A stretch of 64,000 nucleotides of DNA, from the NCBI GenBank assembly GCA_019022655.1, contig JAFJYI010000089.1, positions 1,178,001 through 1,242,000 on the forward strand. Reading direction: 5' to 3'. The first letter of the stretch is position 1, and each line of letters begins with the position of its first letter. Made by a program: the position numbers and the translations under genes. A model generated the notes under the pieces. It was not told where the DNA came from. It did not search any database and saw nothing but the letters and a program-made list of their open reading frames with translations. Shown here piece by piece: positions 12,076 through 24,225 of this stretch. Source of the DNA: Acacia acuminata (Eukaryota; Streptophyta; Magnoliopsida; Fabales; Fabaceae).

Positions 12076-12410
12076 CCTGTATTCAGATACATAACAAAGA
12101 AGCTTAGGCTTCAAATGAACTGAAGCAAAGAGTAGTGAAGATGATGATCGAGAAAAGAGTATGAAGGGGGTATGACAAACCTCAGGCAGAAACAAAGCAG
12201 ATCTCTTCGCGAACCAGGAGATCTTGTGAAGGAGGAGAAGGGCAGAAGGCGACGGTGACGTGGAGGAGACTGACAATTGATGACACTACAGCGGCAGGGC
12301 TAGCCGGCGGTAATTCGTGCGAACACTGCGAAGGCCGAAGAAGAGCGTCGATTACGACGAGTACAGGAGAATTGGGAAAGGTGGGCTTGTGCTTTCGGGT
12401 TTCGACCATG
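12076..12410 (-). promoter_or_regulatory. UPF2 5' leader with leader intron and uORF
   Basis: Upstream of the start codon the minus strand has a plausible leader intron at 12180-12077 (donor GAG/GTTTGT, acceptor ATACAG/GTTAAT). The upstream leader exon carries a 75-codon reading frame at 12409-12182. It starts with a good context (CCCATGG) and its TGA lies one base before the splice donor. A uORF in the leader of a decay factor could make the mRNA sensitive to its own pathway. The transcription start is inferred and not visible in the sequence. Confidence 0.45.
12182..12409 (-). CDS. Upstream open reading frame in the UPF2 leader (75 codons)
   Basis: The frame runs from an ATG in a favourable context to a TGA one nucleotide before the predicted leader intron. 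The peptide (MVETRKHKPTFPNSPVLVV...) has no recognisable domain. Its GC content is higher than the flanking sequence, as expected of a leader exon. Whether it is translated is unknown. It is listed because it probably lies in the transcript of UPF2. Confidence 0.3.
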   Translation of the reverse strand: MVETRKHKPTFPNSPVLVVIDALLRPSQCSHELPPASPAAVVSSIVSLLHVTVAFCPSPPSQDLLVREEICFVSA

Positions 12411-12496
12411 GGAAGTTTTTCAAGGGTAAATGGTAAAGTAGGAAGTAAAATTTAAATCATCATTCACCCAAAAATTTGCGTTTACTGGCCCTGTTT

Positions 12497-13126
12497 TACG
12501 TTCGCTGCGCTCCTTTTCAATTAAACGCCGCCGTTTTGGTGCCAACACACACTGTTTCTTTTTTAAAAAAAAAAAGAAATAGTATTCACCATCCAGCAAT
12601 ATTTTTTAGTATAGTCACTTTTGAAATATTTTTTCGAGATGCTAAAAAATATTTCAAGAGTATGAAGTATTTTTTTCAGTACCATTTAGTATCAGGTAGT
12701 ATCTTTTTTAGTCCCAGTAAATACCCTAAAATAATTTTTTAAGAGTATGAAGTATTTTTTCAGTACCATTTAGTATTCTGAAGTATCTTTTTAATATCAG
12801 TAAGTTCCCTGAAATGATTTTTGAAGATCCTAAAATAATCTTTCAGTACCAATCAGTATCCTAAAGTATTTACTATATCCTAAAGTATTTTTTTTAATAC
12901 CAGTCAGTATCCTAAAATATATTTTTTTAGTATTAGTCAGTACCTTACTTTTTTTTTTTTTTTTTGAGATCTTCAAAAAATTTAGGATGTTGAAAAAATA
13001 TTTCAGGGATACTAAAAAAAAATACTGCAGATGGTGAATGCTATTTTTTTTTTTAAAAAAAAAAAAACATAGTATGTGTTGGCACAAAAACGGCGCTGTT
13101 TAATTGAAAAGGAGCGTAGCAAACAT
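12497..13126. mobile_element. Terminal-inverted-repeat element just upstream of UPF2
   Basis: The two ends are inverted copies of about 75 bp: the left reads GCGCTCCTTTTCAATTAAAC then GCCGCCGTTTTGGTGCCAAC, and the right end is its diverged complement. The interior is made of short repeats around AGTATC/GATACT with runs of T and A. There is no coding capacity. Target duplications are not clear, so the superfamily is unassigned. It starts roughly 90 bp upstream of the inferred UPF2 leader. Confidence 0.7.
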
Positions 13127-13459
13127 TAAGAGAATTGGACTAAAGCCGCGTGGAAATGGGATAAGAGCTGTTTGTATATAGTTTTTGGAATTTACAAGGT
13201 GTAAATGGTTTTTAGATAATAGTTTTTGGGAGTTATGAGGTAAAAATGACTTTTAGAAAATAGTTTTTGATAAAAATGATAGTGATTAGATATTGTTATC
13301 AAAGTATCTTTTTCAAAGTCAAATTTACTAAAAAAGGATATTAGTTTTTGATATAATTGCATATAAAGGATAAGGTTGTATTTTAAATAACATTATATTT
13401 CATAATAAATATCAAAAATTACATAAACTTGTGTACATAATTAAAATACTTAAAGAGTC

Positions 13460-14080
13460 TTGATTTGGTATACTAAAAAAATACTTAATGATTTTAAAAA
13501 TTTATCTTAGGATATTAAACAAATATTTCACGGTAATGATTGATTTTATAAAAATATTTCAATGTACTGACGTGTACTAAAAGAGACTTAAAGATACTGA
13601 AAAAATACTTCTTCTTAAAAATTGATCTTAAAAAATATTTTAAGGTAATGACTTATCTTGAAAAAATATTTCATGGTACTGACGGATACTAAAAAGATAC
13701 TTAATAATACTGAAAAAAATACTTCATGATCTTAAAAATTTATTTTAGGATATTAAAAAAAATTCAGGGTAATGACTAATCTTGAAAAATATTTTAGGTT
13801 ACTGGGTACTAAAAAAATACCTAAGGATATTGAAAAATACTTCATGATCTTAAAAATTTATTTTAAGATATTGAAAATATATTTCGTGTAATGACTGATC
13901 TTGAAAAAATATTTGAGGGTACTAAAAAGATATTTAAGGATACTGAAAAAATACTTCATGATCTTGAAAATTTATTTTAGGATATTGAAAAAATATTTTA
14001 AGGTAATGACTAATCTTGAAAAAATATTTCAAAGTACTAAAAAAAATACTTGATGATACTAACTAGTACTGAAAAAATAC
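13460..14080. repeat. AT-rich tandem repeat, about five units of 114-124 bp
   Basis: The motif ATACTTCATGATCTTAAAAA recurs with spacings of about 124, 114, 118 and 114 bp. It is accompanied by GGTAATGACT(A/G)ATCTTGAAAA and GATACTAAAAA. The units share vocabulary with the interior of the neighbouring inverted-repeat element, so one probably grew out of the other. Confidence 0.7.
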
Positions 14081-14083
14081 CGA

Positions 14084-14470
14084 TTATGGCAGAGGAGAGA
14101 GAAAAATATGAAAAAAATAGTTTTTTCCAAAATATAGGTTTTGATGCGGAGAGTAGCTTCGGGACAAAAATGGAGGTATTTGATAAACTTGTGGCAAAAA
14201 AATACTTGAGGATCCGACCGATAATGGTAATAAAAAATACTGATAATGGCAGAGGAGAGAGAAAAATCTAGAAAAAAAAGTTTTTTTCCAAAACCTAGGT
14301 TTTTGATTCAAAATCTAGGTTTTAATATAGAATAGCTTCTGGATAAAGGGGTGTTTGGCAAACTTATGCTAAAACGTAGATTTTGATGCAGAATAGTTTC
14401 TAGTAAAAATATAAATGTTTAGCAAAGTTATGGAAAAACCTAGGTTTTGGAAACCAAAACCTAAGTTTTG
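14084..14470. repeat. Short diverged duplications next to the satellite
   Basis: Two copies of GATAATGGCAGAGGAGAGAG (near 14089 and 14243) are each followed by a TTTTTTCCAAAA...TAGGTTTTGAT segment. A third partial copy lies near 14360-14470. No coding signal is seen. Confidence 0.55.
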
Positions 14471-15513
14471 ATTCCCACCAAACAGACCCTAGACAAGGCT
14501 ACCCGGTCCTTTTTCTAGTAATGGGTCCGCTCGACTCAATTGAGTGGCTTAGCCCATATTTTTTCTTTTGCTAGAGCTTAGCTCATATGAATTGGGTGGG
14601 AACCCCTCAAATTTAAGGGGGGAAGATTAGGAGGACAACCATGAACTTTGAATTGAATACCGGATAATAATATAAAAAAATTTTAAGAATTTTTATACAA
14701 AAAAAAAGTACCATTTTCAATCCTTAATATAAGAACGGATGACTTTTATTACAAAGGTTAAGAAAATTAAATAAGTTATATTAAAATAGTGGATTAATGT
14801 GTAAATTTACTACGACGTCTAGGCTAAGAGCAATGTTATCTTAAAAGTTTCTTTAGTTTCAATATTAGCTCGGAATGTTAAAAACATAATAATGTTACCT
14901 ATTATGTTAAAAATTTAGCATTGAAAGATTAAAATTAGATGTTGACCGTTAACTCTTTAACAATAAAGGGGAACATTGATCTATTTAAATACTTTCATGG
15001 TAGCATTGCATCTTAAAAAACTTCAAGAGCAACATTTCTCCTAAATGAAAACATCTAAGGCAAATTTGCACCTTAATTAACCTAAAAATATTTATATTTA
15101 TCATTTATCTCCAAACTTATTTGCCTTATTTATAAATTAATATATGATCCAATAATACATAGCATATGTTATAATTAAATAATATATTTTTCTTTCTTAG
15201 TCTCTCCTAAAAAAAAGTCAATTGGCTTTTATATTAAGAATTGGAAGTAGTATGTTGGACTTTACGGTATAAAATTCAACACACATAGAGCCCGTTTTAT
15301 TTAAAGAAGGGGTTGGAATGGAAAGCAATGAAACATATTTTCCATGGAGGATCTCATTTTCCTTAGCTTTTTATGGGGATCGGTTTAGGTGAGAAAATAT
15401 TTTTCAACAGAAATGGCAAACCAAACGGTCGCCGCTAACGGGAAAATCCAAATATCTCTTTCCCTCCTCTCAATTATCTTCCATTGCACAAAATAACTTA
15501 ATACTCCCTCCGG
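14471..15513. other. Gene-free AT-rich stretch
   Basis: I see no gene, RNA gene or complete element here on either strand. Confidence 0.5.
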
Positions 15514-16264
15514 TCCTAATTATAGGAGCAAATTACCAGAATTTTGAGGGATTAAGGAAGGAAGTTAAATTAGTTAATTATGTATATTTTCCTAAAATAC
15601 CCTTACCTAAAATTTTGGAGTAATTAGTTTTCTTTGCCTCCTACATGTATATCCATTAACATTTTTTCCTCGTCTCTTTTTTTGCTCAAACATTTTTTTC
15701 CTGTCTCCACCCAAACATTTTTCGCCCGACAAACTCGCAATCCACGTTCCTAAACTTATCCACTTTTTTTTATTAAGATTATTAATTGATTCAAATACAG
15801 ATGAATAATATATCAAAATTCACATATGTTTTTCTTTTCATTCTATTTTACTACGGTTTTAAATATAAAACTCCATTTATTTTTTAAAAGAGATTAAAAA
15901 AGCTAAATAATTACTTTAAAATATTTTTTAAATAATTTTTTCGCTACAATAATTTTCTTGAGTTATAAATAAATATATAATCTCATGAAATACAACACAT
16001 ACTATGATTAATTTATTTAACTTTCTTAATATCTCCAAAAAAAAGTATAATTGAGGTGTATATGACATTAATGAGTTGCAAATATTATTTACTTTATTAA
16101 ATATATAGGTGTATTATAAAATTATTATTGTCTTTAACTATTATTGAGAAAGTATACATAGGGGTATTATAGGAAAAAATTGAAAAAAAGTTAAAACTTG
16201 CTCTTATAATTAAGACCAAAACCAACTCCAAAAAGTGTTCTATAATTAGGACCTGAGGAGGAAG
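15514..16264. mobile_element. Long Stowaway/mariner-type non-autonomous element
   Basis: The left end is CTCCCTCCGGTCCTAATTAT and the right end is its diverged inverse (ATAATTAGGACCTGAGGAGG). TA flanks both sides at 15512-15513 and 16265-16266. At 751 bp it is longer than a typical Stowaway MITE. No transposase motif was recognised, so it may be an internally deleted mariner-like element. Confidence 0.8.
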
Positions 16265-17264
16265 TATAAGTTAATCCAAATACTCTCTTAATCATTTGTT
16301 TGGCATGAGGGCTACTAATTGACTTTTAAGACCCAAAAAGCTACTTTAGGCACTTTAAACTTTGTTTGATATGGCATTGGAGGCAACTGACATTTTGCCC
16401 AAAATTCATTTTAAAATTGAACCAACTTTTTACGGCCTTTAACTTTTGACTTTTCTTTTTATTTAAACTTTTTAAAACTAATTTTTCAATTATCATTTAA
16501 ATAAGTTTATGTCAAACTAGCTATTTTTAAAAGTTAATACAAATATAAGTCATATTACACTAATTGACTACTACTCTAACTTCAGTTTAGCAAAATTTGT
16601 CGGATAAAATCACTTCAACCAATATTAATGTAAGCAGCCCTAATAGTTATGTTTTTTCACGTAATTAATAAAGCTAGGCGCGAAACATAAGGGCCTAAGG
16701 TGGAACCCATAAGCACATATGTAATTTTCATAAACTTTTTAGTAAATATAAAATTAATAAATACAAATATAAAATGAAAATTATAATACCTAAGTCTAAA
16801 TTGCAATTATTTGAAGAATACATAACATACAAAACAATATAAGTATTTTAAAAGTTGATAATTCAAATTTAATTTTTTATAAATAATTATATAAATGAAT
16901 AAACTTTATTTCTCCAAAAAAACCATTGAAATCACATCATAAAATTGCATAAAATCTTAAAGGATTGAGGAATCACCATCGTTCTTTTTTCCCCCTTATT
17001 TTTTGTTTTTTTGTTTTTTTAATGTCATACGCAGCATTTTGATGAGTCATCTTTGGAGCGTACGTTGTCCCTCCACTAGTTGGGACGCTTCGTTCCAATC
17101 AAGCCTGTTTTTTTTTTTTTACCACAACATGCATATTTGTCTTAATTTGTTTTATATGGTCTTGTTCATACTGCTGGAGTTAGTTGCATTATCCTTTTAT
17201 CCCCCAATTTTTTTTGATGTTTCAAATTGATAATCGATTTATGTAGTTTTTAAAGAAGTGCTTC
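16265..17264. other. Gene-free AT-rich stretch
   Basis: No supported feature. The plus-strand frame at 17003-17230 is made of T-rich low-complexity codons and is not believed to be a gene. Confidence 0.5.
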
Positions 17265-17775
17265 TGTAGCAACGTGTGGGACATGTGGACTATCAACTCA
17301 TATATGTGGTAACTGGTCTAAATGAGGTGGTCTAAAAAGGCTATTTTGGAGTAGTGACTATGTAGACTATCAATTTACATATTTGGTAATTGGTCTAAAT
17401 GAGGCGGTTTAAAAGGGCTTTTTTGTCGTAGTAACATGTGGACTATCAACTTACATATTTGGTAACTAGTCTAAATGAGGTGGTCTAAAAAGGCTATTTT
17501 GGAGTAGTGACTATGTAGACTATCAATTTACATATTTGGTAATTGGTCTAAATGAGGCGGTTTAAAAGAGCTTTTTTGTTGTAGTAACATGTGGACTATC
17601 AACTTACATATTTGGTAACTAGTCCAAATGAGGTGGTCTAAAAGGACTATTTGATAGTGACTATGTGGACTATCAATTTACATATTTGCTAATCGGTCTA
17701 AATGAGGCGGTTTAAAAGGGTTTTTTGTTGTTGTAGTGACATGTGGACTATCAACTTTCATATTTGGTAAATTAA
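17265..17775. repeat. Tandem repeat of a ~153-bp dimer (seven ~76-bp half units)
   Basis: The core GACTATCAA(C/T)TTACATATTT recurs about every 76 bp from near 17288 to 17745. Units alternate between two types: one has GTGGACTATCAAC with AGGTGGTCTAAAAAGGCT, the other has TAGACTATCAAT with AGGCGGTTTAAAAG. The alternation shows that the array expanded as a dimer. Confidence 0.85.
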
Positions 17776-20700
17776 CCGTCAAAATTAATTAGGACAATTA
17801 TTAGAGAAAAATTGCTACATTTTTTCTACTTTCGATACAAAATTACCTCTTAACCCAAAATGATATTAGTTTAATTTGAGGTTCATGAACCTAAATGATG
17901 TATATGCGGTTACGAGTCACGACTATTGATCCAATTAGGCATTTACTCTTCTGGTAATTAATTAAGATGCTTCATATATTATACGAGTAATAAGTATATA
18001 CACATAATTAAAAAGCATGACAATGAAACCCAGTAGAATGAGGAGAGAGGAAATGAAATGTTGATCATCACCCCTATTTTTTTTTTTTTAAAGGAAAGAC
18101 ATAAAAATCCATGCCAAATATACAAATTTTAATTTATTATCACTGTGATTAAACTTTGTACCAAAACTTCTCAATAGCCTTTAAGTTAATAAACAAAATA
18201 ATAATAAAAGTTTAATAAGTAATAAAAAAGCAAAACTGGCCCTCATCAAGTGGAATAACAAAAAGTTTGCATGATCTGATGCAAGTGTTTTTTTTTTTTT
18301 TTAATTTTTTGAAATGGCAGGAAATAGAAATTTATTTCAACAGTCAAATATATGTGATACGAAGAGTGTAAAAGGCTACTGGCTAAAAAAAGATTCAGAT
18401 TATGTGCCTTATTCTTTTTTTTTTTTTTAATTGAGTAATGAGAAAACAGTGTTTTTAGGCCACAAAATAGGTTTCATTTGCGTAGATCTCAAAAAAAAAA
18501 AAAAAAAAAAAAAAAAATGAAGAGATAGACACCAAGAACACGAAAAACCGAAGCCAAAAATCCGATTATGGAGGAGAAACGAGTTGGGTCCGACGGACCG
18601 ATCCATTGTCATTGCCAAGTTAGAATGACCCGATTGGAGGAAGAAGAAGAACTAAATGATGAGTCAATTGGTCCTTGGTCTAAACAACGCGCTGTTTTAA
18701 GCAAAACGGCTGCCCTCCCCTTTAAGTGAAATGGTGGGTTTCACATTAAAAAAAAAACGTAAAGTGTTTTGGACTCGGGATGAAACGCATAGTCTCATTT
18801 AGAGGGAATTTTATGTTGGGCTGGCAAGTGTTCGGGGTTGTCATTAAAAAAAAAAAAAAAGGTTGCTAGTGCTTGTTGACTTGTTAGCAATCCTTGAACT
18901 AATAATTATTTCTCCCCCAAAATTTTATCATCAGAAATATAATTCATTTTTATGTTTGGCAGTTATTAGCGCTCACTAACTGTATGTTTGGGAAAGCGTT
19001 GCAGAGCACAAACGCGCGATCAATTGCAGAAGCCCAATGATGTGATTTTTTTGTTTGTTTGGGAAAGTGTTTTTTCATCTAACTTTTACCTAAAAAGTAG
19101 CTTTTTATCAAAAGCCACTCACCCAAGCGTTTTGAAGGGCTATGCACAGTGGGAATAAATTTTGCCATGGATCCCACAAAGTTTTCCTCAATTGTCTTGT
19201 CTCACCCAAAAAGTATCTAGTTCTTTATATTTAAAAATGATTTTTAATTTCAATTATATAGATATATTATTTAGTTAAAAATGTAATATTTTTATGCTTT
19301 ATAATATATATATTTTTTATACATTTGCAATATTTAATTATTTCATATTTATTATAATTACGTATTTTAGTAGTTTTAAGGTTTCTCCAATAATAATTAA
19401 ATTTTTTTATTTTTTATAATTTTAATTATAATATTTTTAAAAAAACATTATTACAATATTTACATATATAATAATATAATATATAGGTATTATTTAATAA
19501 GATTTAAGTCATTTTCAGTAATTTTTCACCTAAACTTGATTTTCAGATAAATCATTCAAACATATAAGATAGGTGGATAAATTTTATGCCCTGTTTGGAA
19601 TAACGCATGCGTATGTTCCCAAAAGTAAACAGCCAGAAAAACATGAACATCCTACAACCCCTGAGTAGGGCAAACTTGTTTGTTTTAATTGTTTTTGGTT
19701 GAGTTACTTCTGCTAAATAAGTTTAAAATCAATTTCTGTGAAGTATTTTGAATAATCTTTTTATTTTTAAATTTTTTTGTATGTTGATAGGTCAAGCCTT
19801 GATGAAGAACATGCATTTTTTTATAACAGTAGATTCAACAATAAGACTGCTTCCAAAGGCAACAAGAATAGTTGAAAGGGGAAGGGTTTGGAATATAGAG
19901 TAGCATTTCCCACCTGGTGCAAATTTTTACCCTCCAGACATGGACAAAACGGTACCACTCCTAATATATAACACTTCCTTCAATCTTAATTATAAGAGTT
20001 AAATAACTAATATACAGATATTATCTAATTGCTTTAAAAATTATTAGTTTAATATATTTTAGATAAAATATCTCCTGATTATGTCAAGCATGTAATTTGG
20101 ATAAAGACTTGGTTTTGGGTTACTTACTTGGGTGGTAAGCTATTACAGGCCTTGATGAGAGGTTGTAAATACGTAAGATGGGTATTAGAGTAGTAACGTT
20201 GAAATACACTTACTTACTCCTTAAAGATTCCCTGACGGGTGATGGCTATCTTTAGATTATCACTGTGCCTCATCTTCCCGATAGAAGAATCTTGGTTTTT
20301 CTCTTTTTTTCAGTTCTTAGGTTGTGGGATATAACGATTAGAGTTGCTATGGCTAAAGGTACTACTGATAAAATCTTCCACTGTTATTCTTAATTTTAAA
20401 GCTTATATATTATATATTTAGAAATTATTTATGTCAGAGCCAGATCCATTCTCCTATGCCTTGTGTCTTTTTGCATGATATTTTGTTATTATTCTGTCTT
20501 TCCCATTCTTTAATAAACGGGATATGTGCGAATTTTTTTCCTGTTAATATTGGGAGACTCAGTTATATTTTATCCATGAATATTGTTTTGAATCACTATT
20601 AATATGTTAGTGGATTGAAATCTTGTTTCCTCTTTTTTTTTTAAAAATAAAAAATAAAAAATTAAAGATTCTATTCATGGGTGTTGTGAAAGTCCGATGC

Positions 20701-21751
20701 GTATGAAATATCTCAATATATGCTCTAGATCTGTAATCGTTTTTGATAGAGAAAGGAATTTGAGGTTGATTTTAGATTATATATTTTTCTTTGGTTTCAA
20801 ATCTTTCCCTGTTTCTTTAATCACACCTTTGATGATCGTTGTCGCTCTGTTTGGTATTCTTTCATGTTTTGAATATTTAAATCTATGATTAATCTTGATG
20901 CATAACTATTGAGTAATCTTTTATATCACGTTTTGGATTGATTTTCAGGAAAATCTCCCTTAGGACCCAACTAATCAAAAAATTGTCAAAAAAAAAAAAA
21001 AAAAGTTATATGTCAAAAAAGGCTTTAGAACCTTTTCTAATATTATTTCATAAACGTTAACCAAAATTAACTTAACAATAATATTCTAACAACTAAATCA
21101 GTATACGCTAACAACTATACCAATACAGCATTTTCTGAAATAATACCAAGACCTTTTCTAACATCTGATTTTTTTTTTTTTGGGCATTTTCTGATAATAT
21201 TTGGGTAACTTGGGGCCTAAAAGAGAGTTTCCCTTGATTTTCATGATTTTCGCCGTCAAAACCACTACGTTCCAAGCTCTGAAATCACGTAGATTTTACC
21301 TAAAACGGAAGGAGAATAAAAAATCGTAAAACGGTAACGTAGTAAAATCGGAGTCACCTAAACATTTGCAGGTCCGTAAAGTGGATTTGGGTCGCGATCC
21401 GGTCAGTCACACAAGTAAAACGGGTCGGGTTTGGGTTCAGGTGGGTTGAAGGAAATGCCTTAGACGACATTATCCTGAACTGAAACACAAAACGCACCGT
21501 TCCATTATAGGCGCCCACTGGGCTTGTGTTTGGGCTTGGATTTTTGGATCTTTTATTACTTACATTGTTATGGGCTGAAACCCGTTTTTGGACTTGTTTA
21601 AATTTTTTTCCTTCTTTGATTAATTGGGGCATCTGGGCTGAGACCTGCTTTGTTTTGTATCTCAAAATTTTTATTTTAATTTAAATCATCAGGCCCTTAT
21701 GAATTTTCTGAAGTTTTATTGGGGTTTTACTTTGTGGGCTAAAATTTTATT
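17776..21751. other. Long gene-free stretch
   Basis: The stretch is AT-rich with several homopolymer runs, including an A run near 18491-18516. I see no coding exon with family similarity, no RNA gene and no complete transposon ends. Some segments (for example around 19000-19140 and 19590) have the TGTTTGGGAA-type words common at MITE ends, but no matched pair could be placed. Confidence 0.45.
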
Positions 21752-23056
21752 GAATAAAATACTCTAACTACCCCTCTATTTTGTTTTAATTTCATGACCT
21801 CTCCTTTATTTTGAAAACCCATATAGACCTCCCTTAAAACTAAAATTATATTACATAAACCTCCCTTATATTTTGAAACTCTATTTCCATAAACCACAAA
21901 CCGTTAGTTGGATAGTTAAGTTTGACTTTTGAATTTTTGTTTTACCAAAATATCCTACTTTAACATTAAAATTATTTAAAAAATATATATGTATGGGGCG
22001 AAAAAAAAATTATATCACCAAATTTTTATCCTAATATATTTTTTTAAATTTCTAATATGTTAAAAATTTATGAATTTTGAGATTATAAAATTTATAATTG
22101 CAATTTTTTACCATATTTATTAAAAATTTATTTATTTTTAGTTTATTAAATTACTAAAAATATATATCAAATATATTATTTTTATCAAATATAATAAACT
22201 ATATATGTTTGAGAGATTCTATTAAGTCATTTAAACTTAAATTTTGATATTTTTTCTACAAATATTTAAAAACTTACTTAAATCTTTAAAAGTGTGTGAT
22301 ATTTACAAGCTATTGATTAAAATTTAGGATTTAGCATTAAGGGTAAATTAGTAAATAAATTTTATAAATTTCAATTAAAAATATATTTTTAGAATCTTTT
22401 TACAATGTTCTTAACAGAGTTAATGGTTTGGACTTAAGTGTATGTTATAAAATAGAAGGGAGATCTATGTAATTAAAACAAAACAAAAAAATGGTTAGAG
22501 TATTTTACTCTAAATTTTAATTGACAACTTGTAAATATCACAAACTTTTAAACATTTAAGTAAGTTTTTTAAATGTTTGTAGAAAAAATATGAAAATTTA
22601 AATTTAAATGACCTAATACAATCTCTCAAACATATATAGTTTATTATATTTGATAGAAAATAATATATTTGATATATATTTTTAGTCATCTAAGAAACTA
22701 AAAATAAATAAATTTTTAATAAATATGGTAAAAAAATTAAAATTATAAATTTTATAATCTCAAAATTCATAAATTTTCAACATATTAGGAAGTTAAAAAA
22801 AATATTAGGATAAAAATTTGGTGGTATAATTTTTTTTTTTGCCCACATACATATATATTTTTTAAATAATTCTAATGTTAAAGTAGGGTATTTTGGTAAA
22901 ACAAAAATTCAAAAGTCAAACTTAATGATCAACTAACGGTTCGGATGGATGGAAATATAATTTCAAAATATAAGGGAGGTCTATATGGGTTTTCAAAATA
23001 GAGAGGAGGTTTGTGTAATTAAAGTAAAATAGAAGGGTGTTTATAGTATTTTACTC
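21752..23056. mobile_element. Mutator-like fold-back element with 9-bp target duplication
   Basis: The termini are GAATAAAATACTCTAACTAC at the left and the complement of GAGTAAAATACTATAAACAC at the right. The element is flanked by a perfect 9-bp duplication, AATTTTATT (21743-21751 and 23057-23065), which is the hallmark of Mutator-like insertion. The two halves are inverted copies over roughly 550 bp each. A third, internal terminus ends at 22510 (GAGTATTTTACTC). The structure is therefore one ~759-bp element followed head to head by an inverted, shortened copy. There is no coding capacity. Confidence 0.85.
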
Positions 23057-23210
23057 AATTTTATTTGATTGTTTAATTTTCTGGATTTTTTTTTTTTTTG
23101 TTGGGATTTATTTATTTCTTTAAGCCATATGCTTTATTTTCTCACAGATTACTAGAGTTAAATAAACATTATTCCCGAGCTATTATTCTGGTTTATTTAT
23201 CTATCATAAA

Positions 23211-23435
23211 GCCCGTTTGGATATGTTTTTTTTTTTAATTAAAAAAGTACTTTTTTAATACAAAAAAGTGTTTTTTAATTAATTTATGTGTTTATATTTT
23301 TTTAAAAAAACAAAAGTCATATAAAAAAGCTAAAATGCTTTTTTTTTTTTTAAGTTTCAATTTGGAGCTTAAAAATAAAAAAGCAATGCAAAAAAAAAAA
23401 AAAAAAAACTTTTTTAAAAGTTCATCCAAACGGGC
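23211..23435. mobile_element. MITE with GCCCGTTTGGAT termini
   Basis: GCCCGTTTGGATA at the left and ATCCAAACGGGC at the right are inverted ends. The interior consists mainly of A and T runs that can fold back. No convincing target duplication is visible, so the superfamily is open. Confidence 0.65.
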
Positions 23436-23849
23436 TATATTTGTTTACACAATCTCTAGCATATACAATTACTCAAATCTATTATACAAATTATTTTGTG
23501 AATTATTGTCTAAATGTTTAATTGCTGATTTTGGACATTTACACAATTGTTTAATTTTTGGTGAATATTCTGAGCTGAGACATATTGAAATTATTTCAAT
23601 TTCTTTTCTGGAAAATTTCTTTATGGGCTCTACTATGTTTTGAATCATTTGGGCCATTAAGTTGACAACCGAAAGTGAGGATATATTTTTTCGGTCACGT
23701 TTTGATTCACATTTGGGGCCAGGTATGCATCATTTTTAATTTTGGACAATTGTTGTTGTTCAATGTACTGAGTTTTTGATATTGAGGCCTTCAAGTTTGA
23801 TTTCCAGATATTATTTTGGTTCAATAATGTTTCTTTAACTCTATTTTGT

Positions 23850-24013
23850 GTAACCATTAGGGAGGGGGTTCGATCCTGCTCTCAGGCCGTAGTAATTTGG
23901 GCGGGTAAAAGTGCGCCGTATCCCCCGAACACTTTGGGCCAAGCGCCCGCCTTTTTGTGAGCCCAACCCCTATCCTAAAAATTTTATATCAAAAAAAAAA
24001 AAAAAAAAAAAAG
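23850..24013 (+). mobile_element. SINE-like copy with poly-A tail
   Basis: A B-box-like GGTTCGATCCT lies near 23878. The body contains GGGCCAAGCGCCCGCC and GTGAGCCCAACCCCTATCC, and the copy ends in a long A run near 23992-24012. A tRNA-like promoter followed by an A tail fits a SINE. The family is not known to me. Confidence 0.55.
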
Positions 24014-24119
24014 GCTTGGACATCTCACTTGGACACTCTCAAAAAAGAAGGGGTTCAATTATAGAATTGGTCAAGGCGTTGGGGAGGAATCTTATCTCTT
24101 GGGTGCCTTAATAAATGTC

Positions 24120-24225
24120 TGAGGGTAATAGACGGTTCCTTTTGCCCAACATTGGTATCATCTAGGATCCTTGGATCGTGGGTGAGCCCAACCCCTTTCT
24201 TAAAATTTGTAAATAATAATAATAA
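24120..24225 (+). mobile_element. Second, diverged copy of the same SINE-like tail
   Basis: GTGAGCCCAACCCCTTTCTT is followed by AAAATTTGTAAATAATAATA, which repeats the 3' part of the copy 150 bp upstream with a different A-rich tail. The head is not recognisable. Confidence 0.4.

Noticed and set aside
13460..14080. CRISPR-like array
   Set aside because: Repeats are imperfect, spacers are not unique, the DNA is plant nuclear and no cas-like genes are present; it is an AT-rich satellite.
19960..20040. Possible third Stowaway-type end (CTTCCTTCAATCTTAATTAT)
   Set aside because: No matching inverted end with TA flank could be located nearby.
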